This document shows positions 1 through 6,892 of a stretch of 28,367 nt of DNA, piece after piece. Source of the stretch: Bacteroidetes bacterium UBA7692 (GTDB taxonomy: Bacteria; Bacteroidota; Bacteroidia; Chitinophagales; LD1); NCBI GenBank assembly GCA_002482725.1, contig DLGO01000140.1:1-28367 (forward strand). Reading direction: 5' to 3'. The notes beneath the pieces are model-generated. The model did no database searches. It saw nothing but the letters and a program-made list of their open reading frames with translations, and was not told where the DNA came from. Both the position numbers and the translations under genes were made by a program. Position 1 is the stretch's first letter; each line of letters opens with the position of its first letter.

Positions 1-636
1 ATAGAGCAGGTGGCATTTGAAGCGCGCGAAAGCGAATATGTGGATGCCAAAAGCGGTGTAAGCGCGCGCCTGACCATATCGGCATTTGAAGCATTGGTAA
101 GTTCGGCAGAGCGGAGGATGCTGATTGCGGGTGGTGGAAGCACAACAGGCCGCATACAAGATTTGTACAGTGTGGTGCCGGCCATTAATGGCAAAATAGA
201 GTTGGTGTACGAAGGGGAGCAGGAGGGCGCAGCCACAGTAGCGCAAGCGCTGATAGGCAAGGCAATAAGAAATCACTTCCTGAAACAATTCCCGGATCCT
301 GGCAAGTTGAAAAAGAAGAAGTCGGCATCTCCTTACCAGGTATTGATAGACTGGTTTGCAGAGAACAACGAACTGGACCTGTTACTTACCGACAGCGATG
401 CAGATTATACACGTAAGCTGAATAGTATAGCGCCATTAGCAGATTTGCTAAAGCAATATGCTCCGGAAGTGGCAGAGGCTGAAAAAACGGTATATAAGGA
501 GTTTATACTACATGCTTTAGCAGAGCATTCGCAGATAGGCAAGGCTATATTGGAGCGGTCTGTGCATTTTAGCGACTTATTTGGCTCGGTTTTCAATACA
601 AAAGATCTTAATTTCGACGAAAGTGATCTTAACTAG
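1..636 (+). CDS. MoxR/magnesium-chelatase-like AAA+ ATPase, C-terminal part (5' truncated)
   Basis: The frame is open from the first base (first in-window codons Ile-Glu-Gln-Val), so this is the last 211 codons of a longer gene that starts outside the window. The visible part lacks Walker motifs. It contains the C-terminal lid region of a Mg-chelatase/RavA-like AAA+ protein: a segment reading SGVSARLTISAFEAL followed by ERR, then a helical C-terminal domain ending near residue 211. I recognise this from Bacteroidota proteins annotated as magnesium chelatase or sigma-54-interacting ATPase, which are about 500 residues long and usually sit beside a VWA-domain protein; this is family memory, not something shown here. 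Such proteins act as cytoplasmic chaperone-like remodelling ATPases with unknown substrates. It has no role in chlorophyll synthesis here. About 90 bp separate it from the next gene, which has its own candidate promoter. Confidence 0.65.
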   Translation: MEQVAFEARESEYVDAKSGVSARLTISAFEALVSSAERRMLIAGGGSTTGRIQDLYSVVPAINGKIELVYEGEQEGAATVAQALIGKAIRNHFLKQFPDPGKLKKKKSASPYQVLIDWFAENNELDLLLTDSDADYTRKLNSIAPLADLLKQYAPEVAEAEKTVYKEFILHALAEHSQIGKAILERSVHFSDLFGSVFNTKDLNFDESDLN

Positions 637-675
637 CAATATTCCTTTCGTGTAATATTTTAAGTATACAGGTGG

Positions 676-687
676 GGTTGCGCAACC
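676..687. promoter_or_regulatory. Perfect 12-bp palindrome upstream of the MbnP-like gene
   Basis: GGTTGCGCAACC is a perfect palindrome whose TTG forms the candidate -33 element of the promoter at 678-705. A dimeric regulator bound here would block RNA polymerase, so an operator is the natural reading. A terminator for the upstream ATPase gene is less likely because the hairpin has only a 4-bp stem and no strong T-run after it. Confidence 0.4.
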
Positions 688-705
688 TTTAATTGATTAT
701 CTTTA
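678..705 (+). promoter_or_regulatory. Candidate Bacteroidota-type promoter for the MbnP-MbnH unit
   Basis: TTG at 678-680, a 17-nt spacer, then TATCTTTA at 698-705. This fits the TTTG-N17-23-TAnnTTTG pattern of Bacteroidota primary sigma factor promoters except at the last base of the -7 box. Transcription would begin near 710, leaving a leader of about 15 nt before the ATG at 727. Confidence 0.4.
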
Positions 706-726
706 GTCTTCAATTTAAACTTAGGC

Positions 727-1464
727 ATGAAATTTATAAATATCTGTGTTGTGGTCATGTTGCTGATGGTCTCTTCCTGCGCCAAAAAGGACACAACTGT
801 TAATCTTAAGTTTGATGCTACCTATAGGAACGCTACCTTGGCATTTTCGCCAAATACTGTTACAGATGATTCTGCCAATGTGGTAAAGTACGAAGAGCTG
901 AATTTTCTGCTGTCTAATATAGAACTGGTAAGGGAAGATAATTCTGTAGCTAAGTTGGCCGATGTGAGTTACGTAGATTTTGTAAATACTGAAAACAGTG
1001 GCGCATCCCTGTTTAGCGATGTGCCTGTGGGTACATACAAAGCCCTGCGCTTTTCTATAGGGTTGGATTCTGCGCAGAATGAGCAGGACCCAAGCGAAAT
1101 CGGTGATAGCGACCCGCGTCAAAAAGCGCAATACTGGGGCTGGATGAAGTATGTATTTATGCGGATAGAGGGCAAAGCACAACTGGCTAATACAAGCGGT
1201 GGTTTTAATCAGTTGCTGGTGTTTCATACCGGTACCGATGTGCTGTACAGGACCATAACCCTAAACGGGCCAATAGTGATAAATGAGGGTGACAATACCT
1301 TACAGGTAAACTTTGAATTGAATAAAATATTTTTCGGTGCAAAACCGCTGGATATAAAACTGAATGATGAGAGCTTTACACATAGTGAATCAACTTCTGC
1401 TTCGTACCATACGGCGGTAAATATTTCAGATAATCTTCAACAGGCTTTCTCAATAGGGCAATAG
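727..1464 (+). CDS. MbnP-like copper-binding lipoprotein
   Basis: A 245-residue exported protein with a lipoprotein signal ending in VSSC (Cys18 would be acylated). The body matches the MbnP family (also seen as CorA/MopE-like copper proteins): a beta-rich domain starting near residue 24 (VNLKFDATY), a Trp-rich motif YWGWMKYVFMRIEG at 136-149, and a conserved His in LLVFHTG (His167), with further His at 219 and 228. In characterised members a Trp is oxidised to kynurenine, which together with His binds Cu(I). Trp137 and Trp139 are the candidates here; which one is modified cannot be told from sequence. The stop codon is one base from the start of the di-heme partner, so the two are surely co-transcribed and probably act together in the periplasm or at the outer membrane. 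No methanobactin biosynthesis gene is in the window. The family call is confident; copper binding is inferred. Confidence 0.8.
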   Translation: MKFINICVVVMLLMVSSCAKKDTTVNLKFDATYRNATLAFSPNTVTDDSANVVKYEELNFLLSNIELVREDNSVAKLADVSYVDFVNTENSGASLFSDVPVGTYKALRFSIGLDSAQNEQDPSEIGDSDPRQKAQYWGWMKYVFMRIEGKAQLANTSGGFNQLLVFHTGTDVLYRTITLNGPIVINEGDNTLQVNFELNKIFFGAKPLDIKLNDESFTHSESTSASYHTAVNISDNLQQAFSIGQ

Positions 1465-1465
1465 A

Positions 1466-2560
1466 ATGAATATTAGAATAGTAGCTTCTTTTTTATTGTT
1501 GGGCGCCATGCTCTCTTTCAGTCAGTGCAAGCCGGAGGGTCCGGACGAGCCGACCGAAACGGATGCAGATTATATTGGCACGCCATATACCCTTACCAAG
1601 CCGGGCGCTAAGTGGCGCAACATACCCGATATGTCTGCCAACCCAATGACCGTAGAAGGCATAAGGCTGGGGCGGATGTTGTTTTTCGATCCGGTGCTTT
1701 CCAACGACAGCAGTATCAGTTGTTCTACCTGTCACGAGCCACAGCATGCATTCACAGATAATAAAGTGCTTAGCACAAATATTTTTGGCCCTACCAAGCG
1801 CAATACTCCTTCTATACAAAACAGTGTGTGGATGAAGCCACTTTTTTGGGATGGCCGGCAAAATACGATAGAGGAAACATGCACAGATGCACTGTTGCAC
1901 GAGCAGAACTTTAATGCCTCTATGGCTATTACCAAGCTATCTAAAAGGCCTGAGTATGTAGCTTTGTTCAAGAAAGCATTTGGCAGACCAGGGGATATTA
2001 CGGACGTAAAGATTGAAAAGGCGTTGTCACAGTTTATACGTACAGCTCTTAGCTCAAAATCCAAGTTTGACCTATCGCAATACGGGCAGTATACGCTTAC
2101 CGCATCTGAGGCCAACGGATTCGCCATTTTTTCTTCGGAAAGAGGCGATTGCTTCCATTGCCATACCGATGGGCCATACCTTACTTTTACCGATAATAAA
2201 TTCCATAATAATGCCCTGCAGGAGGCATCATCCGTATACAACTTTAAAGACAAGGGAATGGGTGAAGCAACACCGCTGGACACCAACGTTTACGGCAAGT
2301 TTAAAACGCCTACATTAAGGAACCTGGCTTATACAGCTCCATACTTTCACGATGGGCGTTATGCTACTCTGGAGCAATTGGTAAACTTCTACAGCGATAG
2401 CCTTAGGTTATCGCCAACAGTAGATCCGCTCATGAAGAAGCTTAATATCGGTGGCTTGCATCTTAATACACAGGAAAAAGCGGATTTAATAGCTTTCCTA
2501 AATACCCTGAACGACGAGAGTTTTGTAAGTGACACTTCGTTTACTAATCCGTTTAAGTAG
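1466..2560 (+). CDS. MbnH/MauG-like di-heme cytochrome c peroxidase family enzyme
   Basis: A 364-residue exported protein with a signal peptide ending at a probable lipobox (FSQC, Cys21), followed by an acidic linker. Two c-type heme motifs are visible: CSTCH at 86-90 and CFHCH at 229-233, the spacing of the bacterial di-heme peroxidase fold. The closing motif TAPYFHDGR lies at 290-298. By my hand alignment to bacterial CcpA, the Met that ligates the C-terminal heme corresponds here to Tyr309 (VNFYSD), as in MauG. A Tyr ligand marks MauG/MbnH-type oxidases that form a bis-Fe(IV) state and oxidise protein Trp, rather than true peroxidases. In MbnP-MbnH systems this enzyme converts a Trp of MbnP to kynurenine, and the preceding gene encodes exactly that partner with a 1-nt gap. 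A generic cytochrome c peroxidase label would miss this. A strong hairpin terminator follows. Confidence 0.85.
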   Translation: MNIRIVASFLLLGAMLSFSQCKPEGPDEPTETDADYIGTPYTLTKPGAKWRNIPDMSANPMTVEGIRLGRMLFFDPVLSNDSSISCSTCHEPQHAFTDNKVLSTNIFGPTKRNTPSIQNSVWMKPLFWDGRQNTIEETCTDALLHEQNFNASMAITKLSKRPEYVALFKKAFGRPGDITDVKIEKALSQFIRTALSSKSKFDLSQYGQYTLTASEANGFAIFSSERGDCFHCHTDGPYLTFTDNKFHNNALQEASSVYNFKDKGMGEATPLDTNVYGKFKTPTLRNLAYTAPYFHDGRYATLEQLVNFYSDSLRLSPTVDPLMKKLNIGGLHLNTQEKADLIAFLNTLNDESFVSDTSFTNPFK

Positions 2561-2570
2561 ATTAGAGTTA

Positions 2571-2622
2571 CAATAAAAGAGGTGCCACTAAGATTTAATC
2601 TTAGCGTCACCTCTTTTTATTG
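2571..2622. terminator. Bidirectional rho-independent terminator between convergent genes
   Basis: A long interrupted hairpin: AGAGGTG (2578-2584) pairs with CACCTCT (2608-2614), with an inner CTAAGATT/AATCTTAG stem. An A-run on the left and a T-run on the right give a U-tract on either strand. It lies between the ends of the MbnH-like gene and the leftward T9SS cargo gene and can serve both. Confidence 0.85.
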
Positions 2623-2633
2623 CAACTTTCTAA

Positions 2634-4472
2634 CTATTCTATGATCAATCGTTTAGAAAATCTAACTTTCTGGAAATCTATAGCCACAACATATACGCCC
2701 TTAGATAGGTTTTGTATATTGACCGCTAATGTGTTGCTGTTGTTCATCACCTCTGTTAGCATGGTCCTTCCTGTTATATCCAATACTTTAATTACAACCC
2801 GCTTTTGCTCATTGGCAAGGGCTACGTTTACTGTTTCAGATGCAGGGTTCGGAAATAATAAAAAGTTTGCCTCATTAGGAGCCTCCGAAAGTCCCGATAC
2901 AAAATTATAGTAAGTACTTGTAGCTGTGTTAGTAAGCACGGGCGAGTTGAAGTCGAAGTAGATACTTGCGCTGTTTGTTACTACTGTGCCGTATCCTAGA
3001 GGTGTTTTTTTGTTTATGCGGTATTGCACAAAACCATGGCTGTCTTTCTCGTTGCTATTACTATCAGGCAGCATAATATTGTTGAAATCAAAACGAACTA
3101 CCCGGTTATCCATTATGGTGGTGCTGTAATTGTGGCTTGCCATCTCTGCCTTAAAGGTCAATGGGTTCAGGTCGCTATCCAGCGTGTCGAGCACATAGAT
3201 ATTAACTGCTGGTCCTGTACCTGTATTCTGGAAGCGGATGGTATAGTTCAATACTGAATCGGATAATCTGATTTTTCCGTCAATACCTTCTCCTTTTGGA
3301 GATACAGATATATCATTCGGATCAAATGAACCAAATACGAAATCTCCTGGTACAATAACATTATTGGTGGAATCATAATCCCCGATAATAGGAAGCACGG
3401 TAAAGCTGTTATCTATTACATTGTTGGCTGTAGGTAACGGTAAGCGGAAAGTTATTTCGAATGTTACTTGTGAGTGGGCGGGTATTGAGGTAATATTCCA
3501 CTCTGCATGATGGTTCACTGTATCGTTTGCCGTTGGCACCGAGTCTGAATTTGTCAATATAATAGCTGTGTCATAGTCCAGCTTTATAATAGCATCTTCA
3601 GCAGTATATGCGTTGTTTCTTACTGTAATCTTTGCCCTGGCATTGTAGCCAAACAACCAAAAACCAAAAGGACGATATGAAATAGAAAGATCTTTGAAAT
3701 TCATGTTCCTTTCCACCGGGAAATTAATGGTATTGTTTTGGATATTGGTGTCAACAAAAAATGAAATTGAGTTTGTACCCTGGCATGGGAAATTTATCTC
3801 ACCATGAGAAGGTAGAAGTAACATGTGTGGTCCATGTTCAAGACCGCGCACTATATAATTTCCATCAGAATTTGTTGAGATCGATTTTTGATTGTCTATT
3901 AGCAGTGTACTATTTGCATAAGGAAGGTCAGTTGAATCCAGGGAACAATTACCACCGTTGTCATAGAAAACCTTTCCGGTAGTTTTAAGGTTACACAGTG
4001 ATGCACTTTGTGGGATACTTAAATTTAAAGCGAAAAATGGAGTGGTTCCAAATTGATGAGAAAGTTGCCTGATATCACCTTTAACAACAGGCAGCCCCGT
4101 TGCTTTTAAGGATACATAGAATTTCAGATCGTAATAGCCAATTTTATTAGTTTGCCCTATTAGTGTAAAGCACCCAGTACTTTTGGCAGGATATATTGTT
4201 GTGTCAAAACTATACGTAACTCCGTTGGGAAGATTGCTGATAGAGTCAAATATGAAGTATTCTATAGGTAATCCCGCAATTGTATCCGCAATTTTTATCT
4301 GAACAATCTCATTAATAAGATTGCCCACGGGTATACAAATTACGGTATCTCCGCTACTTGTGTGAAAACCTGTTTGTATAAGGTTGTTTGCAGGTATGCA
4401 TTGTGCATTTGCTTGGGAATAACCTGACAACAACAAAAAAGCAAATAAAAGACGTAGTAAAGTTTTTTTCAT
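2634..4472 (-). CDS. T9SS-secreted protein with SdrD-B-like and DUF7619 domains and type A sorting domain
   Basis: A secreted protein of 612 residues counted from the Met at 4472 (MKKTLLRLLF). An in-frame ATG at 4490 adds six residues ahead of the signal peptide, but it lies at or upstream of the start site expected from the -7 box at 4488-4495, so 4472 is preferred. The signal peptide ends near ANAQ. A prealbumin/SdrD-B-like beta domain lies around 165-225 (starts GKVFYD). Residues ~378-520 hold a DUF7619-type repeat (starts FDPND, contains NYTIRFQNTG, ends IYFDFN). The last ~85 residues are a canonical type A C-terminal domain with LFPNP near 538, VLDITGR and a GVYVV strand. Such domains direct export by the T9SS and attachment or release at the surface. 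There are no catalytic motifs, so the role is probably structural or adhesive. The same DUF7619 module recurs in the LRR cargo protein at 24041-27319. Confidence 0.85.
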   Translation of the reverse strand: MKKTLLRLLFAFLLLSGYSQANAQCIPANNLIQTGFHTSSGDTVICIPVGNLINEIVQIKIADTIAGLPIEYFIFDSISNLPNGVTYSFDTTIYPAKSTGCFTLIGQTNKIGYYDLKFYVSLKATGLPVVKGDIRQLSHQFGTTPFFALNLSIPQSASLCNLKTTGKVFYDNGGNCSLDSTDLPYANSTLLIDNQKSISTNSDGNYIVRGLEHGPHMLLLPSHGEINFPCQGTNSISFFVDTNIQNNTINFPVERNMNFKDLSISYRPFGFWLFGYNARAKITVRNNAYTAEDAIIKLDYDTAIILTNSDSVPTANDTVNHHAEWNITSIPAHSQVTFEITFRLPLPTANNVIDNSFTVLPIIGDYDSTNNVIVPGDFVFGSFDPNDISVSPKGEGIDGKIRLSDSVLNYTIRFQNTGTGPAVNIYVLDTLDSDLNPLTFKAEMASHNYSTTIMDNRVVRFDFNNIMLPDSNSNEKDSHGFVQYRINKKTPLGYGTVVTNSASIYFDFNSPVLTNTATSTYYNFVSGLSEAPNEANFLLFPNPASETVNVALANEQKRVVIKVLDITGRTMLTEVMNNSNTLAVNIQNLSKGVYVVAIDFQKVRFSKRLIIE

Positions 4473-4487
4473 GGTTTGGATTTTGTG

Positions 4488-4495
4488 CAAATATA
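4488..4495 (-). promoter_or_regulatory. Candidate -7 element of the leftward T9SS cargo gene
   Basis: On the minus strand TATATTTG matches TAnnTTTG exactly and lies about 15 nt upstream of the preferred ATG at 4472. No clear TTTG is seen at the expected -33 distance, which keeps the call tentative. Confidence 0.4.
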
Positions 4496-4546
4496 GGGTG
4501 TGGTATGTAAGGTATTTGTCATTTTTTCTACCAGTAATATTATGGC

Positions 4547-4554
4547 TACCTTTG
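4547..4554 (+). promoter_or_regulatory. Candidate -7 element of recO implying a leaderless transcript
   Basis: TACCTTTG matches TAnnTTTG exactly and ends four bases before the recO ATG at 4559. Transcription would therefore start at or within a few bases of the start codon. The nearest TTTG (4515-4518) is 28 nt upstream, longer than the usual 17-23 spacer, so the -33 element is weak or absent. Confidence 0.4.
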
Positions 4555-4558
4555 CCCC

Positions 4559-5284
4559 ATGCATATCAGCACACGTGCTATAGTATTACAAACCATCAAG
4601 TATTCCGAGTCAAGTGTTATCTGCAAGTTGTTTACAGAACAACTTGGTGTGGTTAGCTATATAATAAACGGGGTTCGCAGCAGTAAGGGCAAAAATAAGG
4701 CAGCGATACTGCAGCCGCTTACCATACTGGAGATAGAGGTGAGCCAGAGAGAGAATAAGCAGCTGCAGCGACTAACGGAGTACCGCAGGGCGGTTAATTT
4801 CCAGTCTATTCTGTTTGATGTGCGCAAGAGCAGTGTAGCAGTTTTCATTATAGAAGTGCTGGGCAAGACAATCAGTACAAATGAGCCACACCCAGAGATA
4901 TTTAACCTTACCGTAGATTGTTTGGTGCACCTGGATAAGATGGAGGTTTTAAACCCCGATTTTCACCTGATATACCTGCTTTCGCTATCGGGCCATTTGG
5001 GGTTTCAGCCACAGGGGCAATTCAGCGAGCAGACGCCCTACTTTAACCTACGCGAGGGCTACTTTTGCAATGCTGTAGTAGAGACACAAAGCCTAGCTAC
5101 CAAAGAGAACAGCAAATGTATATCGCTGCTGCTGCGGGCGGATGTGCTACAGGATAGTGTAATTATCACTGACAGGAGTTATCGCAAGCAGGTTTTGCAC
5201 TGCTTGCTACAGTATTACCGCCACCATATAGAGGATATGGCTGGGATAAAGTCGCTGGATGTACTGGAGGCTGTATTTGGATAA
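4559..5284 (+). CDS. recO: DNA repair protein RecO
   Basis: A 241-residue protein with a RecO N-terminal OB-fold signature: TRAIVLQTIKYSESSVI, then LGVVSYIINGVRSSKGK. This is followed by the helical C-terminal domain. RecO works in the cytoplasm in RecF-pathway recombinational repair: it anneals single strands and, with RecR, loads RecA onto SSB-coated DNA. Length is normal for the family. The Cys-rich zinc motif of many RecO proteins is absent; the equivalent region reads TPYFNLREGYFC, the form I associate with Bacteroidota members. The ATG fits the family N-terminus and there is no room for a longer form. It is transcribed away from the T9SS cargo gene, with 86 bp between the two starts. 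The next gene follows after 74 bp and could be co-transcribed. Confidence 0.9.
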   Translation: MHISTRAIVLQTIKYSESSVICKLFTEQLGVVSYIINGVRSSKGKNKAAILQPLTILEIEVSQRENKQLQRLTEYRRAVNFQSILFDVRKSSVAVFIIEVLGKTISTNEPHPEIFNLTVDCLVHLDKMEVLNPDFHLIYLLSLSGHLGFQPQGQFSEQTPYFNLREGYFCNAVVETQSLATKENSKCISLLLRADVLQDSVIITDRSYRKQVLHCLLQYYRHHIEDMAGIKSLDVLEAVFG

Positions 5285-5358
5285 ATTGATGGATACAAAC
5301 ATCATATAATTGAATTACTGCATTAAATTTCGGCGATGAATAATTGCGGTAGGAAGGT

Positions 5359-6738
5359 ATGAGCCTGATAAGTGATTTTATTAATGTGCTGAATGATGAT
5401 GAAGTAGCGCGCCTTAGCTTGTTGCAACTTACAGGCAAGGAGAGGGATTTGCTTGACATTTTACTGCAGTACAGGATGCAGCCGGAACCTGGTAATGATG
5501 TGCTGATAAAAGAGCTGGATACAACAGCCGGTAATTGCGACAAGTTAAAATCGGTGTTATTGTTAAAGGCATATTATCTCTTTGTGCCGGAGGGTGGAGG
5601 CAGACTACTGGCTTATTTGCTGGGTAAAAGAGGCGCCCAACATTTGCTGATGCGCGAGATAGACAGGCAGGAGAAGGAGGCTATACAAACATTGGATAAG
5701 CCTGCGCTGATGGCATTTTATAAAGATGCTTTTAATTCATCGGCATCGGTTAATTTCAAAAACTACGACAGAGCGTTTACAAAAGCATTGGGAGATAAAT
5801 GGATGGCCCAAAGCGATAATAAAGAGCATACGGCATTTGAGGTGGATGCAAAAATGCTGTGGTGCGAGCTATCGGGATATGGCTTGAAAGGCGAGATTAA
5901 ACAGAAGGAGATATATGATAGCATGATGACTGAAATCGAAAAAATGGCAGTAAGGGCAAAAGACCTGTCAACATTTGAAGCAAAGTATCATGTCCATTAT
6001 TTGAAAATGTGGCTTCACAACACATGCAACGAATCGGAAAAGGCATTGGTGCACATTCAGGCAATACTTGACCTGTACGCTGAGCCGGGGTGCACACTTT
6101 TGCCACGTACCGGTTTTATCATGAAGTTTAAGTATGCGGAAACACTATACCTAAGCAGTAATTTTGAGCAGGCCTATAACCGATACAGCGAGCTGTTTAC
6201 CATGTATGAAAAAGAGATGCGGGAGGAGATATACCACATAGTAAAGTTTGTACAGGTATGTATTGTTGTGGGCCGTGCGGAAAAGGGGGAGGATATGCTA
6301 AATAACTATTGCAGGCAGTATGCGGTAACTTTGAGTGAGAGCAGCCATATAATGACCTCGCTCCATTATGCCAAAGTATATATGGCTATGGGGCAGTATG
6401 AAAGGGCCTACAGCTATGTAATAGAGGCCAGAAATAATATAAGCAAATCGGTGTATGTTCAGTACGAGATAGAGCTCAGAAATCTGGAATGCTTCTACTT
6501 TTTCTTTAAAGGTGATTGTGATTTCGCAATACAGCTGGCAAAGAAGAATATCAAGTTCCTGAATGCAAAAGGACTTTTAGATGAAGGTTATGGATACGTA
6601 TTTCGACTGATAACAGCTATCATACAAGCAAAAGAAAAGGGCAAAGGGCTGAAGCCGGAGCATGAAAGGATTATGGCTATTTGTCAGACTTCCGCATACG
6701 CGCAGTATGGAATACTGCTAAATATGATGTATGATTGA
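5359..6738 (+). CDS. TPR-like helical protein of unknown function
   Basis: A 459-residue protein that I do not recognise. It has no signal peptide or membrane segment and is probably cytoplasmic. The composition is strongly helical; residues ~205-440 show degenerate TPR-like helix pairs with spaced small and aromatic residues (KYAETLYLSSNFEQAYNRY, HYAKVYMAMGQYERAYSYV, FKGDCDFAIQLAKKNI). The N-terminal 110 residues are a separate helical region with no motif I can name. TPR proteins are usually protein-interaction scaffolds. The start is supported by AGGAAGG at 5350-5356, two bases before the ATG, an unusually clear and unusually close Shine-Dalgarno-like sequence for this phylum. A possible -7 element (TAAATTTC, 5324-5331) lies upstream, so it may have its own promoter as well as read-through from recO. 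Confidence 0.7.
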   Translation: MSLISDFINVLNDDEVARLSLLQLTGKERDLLDILLQYRMQPEPGNDVLIKELDTTAGNCDKLKSVLLLKAYYLFVPEGGGRLLAYLLGKRGAQHLLMREIDRQEKEAIQTLDKPALMAFYKDAFNSSASVNFKNYDRAFTKALGDKWMAQSDNKEHTAFEVDAKMLWCELSGYGLKGEIKQKEIYDSMMTEIEKMAVRAKDLSTFEAKYHVHYLKMWLHNTCNESEKALVHIQAILDLYAEPGCTLLPRTGFIMKFKYAETLYLSSNFEQAYNRYSELFTMYEKEMREEIYHIVKFVQVCIVVGRAEKGEDMLNNYCRQYAVTLSESSHIMTSLHYAKVYMAMGQYERAYSYVIEARNNISKSVYVQYEIELRNLECFYFFFKGDCDFAIQLAKKNIKFLNAKGLLDEGYGYVFRLITAIIQAKEKGKGLKPEHERIMAICQTSAYAQYGILLNMMYD

Positions 6739-6795
6739 AGGTAATCATTGTACAATTTTTTTTCCATCATTTCATAACTAATTCATACTTAATAC

Positions 6796-6812
6796 CTTTT
6801 GGTTTCCAAAAG
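6796..6812. promoter_or_regulatory. Inverted repeat upstream of the TetR gene (7-bp arms, 3-nt spacer)
   Basis: CTTTTGG-TTT-CCAAAAG is a perfect 17-bp inverted repeat in the 154-bp gap before the TetR gene. No T-run follows it, so it is a poor terminator for the upstream gene. A size of 17 bp suits a TetR-family dimer, so autoregulation is possible. Confidence 0.35.
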
Positions 6813-6833
6813 ATTAGGAGCGCATTTTTTTGC

Positions 6834-6864
6834 AGGAAACTTTGGTAGTATAGCGTTGTTTCCT
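6834..6864. promoter_or_regulatory. Inverted repeat overlapping the -33 region of the tetR promoter
   Basis: AGGAAAC (6834-6840) and GTTTCCT (6858-6864) are perfect inverted arms 17 nt apart. The right arm overlaps the candidate -33 TTG at 6856-6858, so a bound repressor would hinder transcription of the efflux operon. Confidence 0.35.
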
Positions 6865-6884
6865 CAAAAATCCCCTTACTTTCG
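6856..6884 (+). promoter_or_regulatory. Candidate promoter of the tetR-efflux operon
   Basis: TTG at 6856-6858 is followed after 17 nt by TTACTTTC at 6876-6883, an imperfect TAnnTTTG. The ATG of the regulator is at 6893, so the leader would be very short. Confidence 0.35.
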
Positions 6885-6892
6885 CAGCGATT

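Noticed and set aside
1..636. Magnesium chelatase for (bacterio)chlorophyll synthesis
   Set aside because: Only the shared AAA+ C-terminal region is visible and no tetrapyrrole gene is nearby; the Bacteroidota proteins of this type are MoxR-like ATPases.
721..1227. 168-codon minus-strand frame over the MbnP-like gene
   Set aside because: It is a shadow of the lipoprotein gene: basic, Cys- and His-rich, with no family features.
1466..2560. Plain cytochrome c peroxidase
   Set aside because: The Tyr at the Met-ligand position and the adjacent MbnP-like gene point to a MauG/MbnH-type oxidase.
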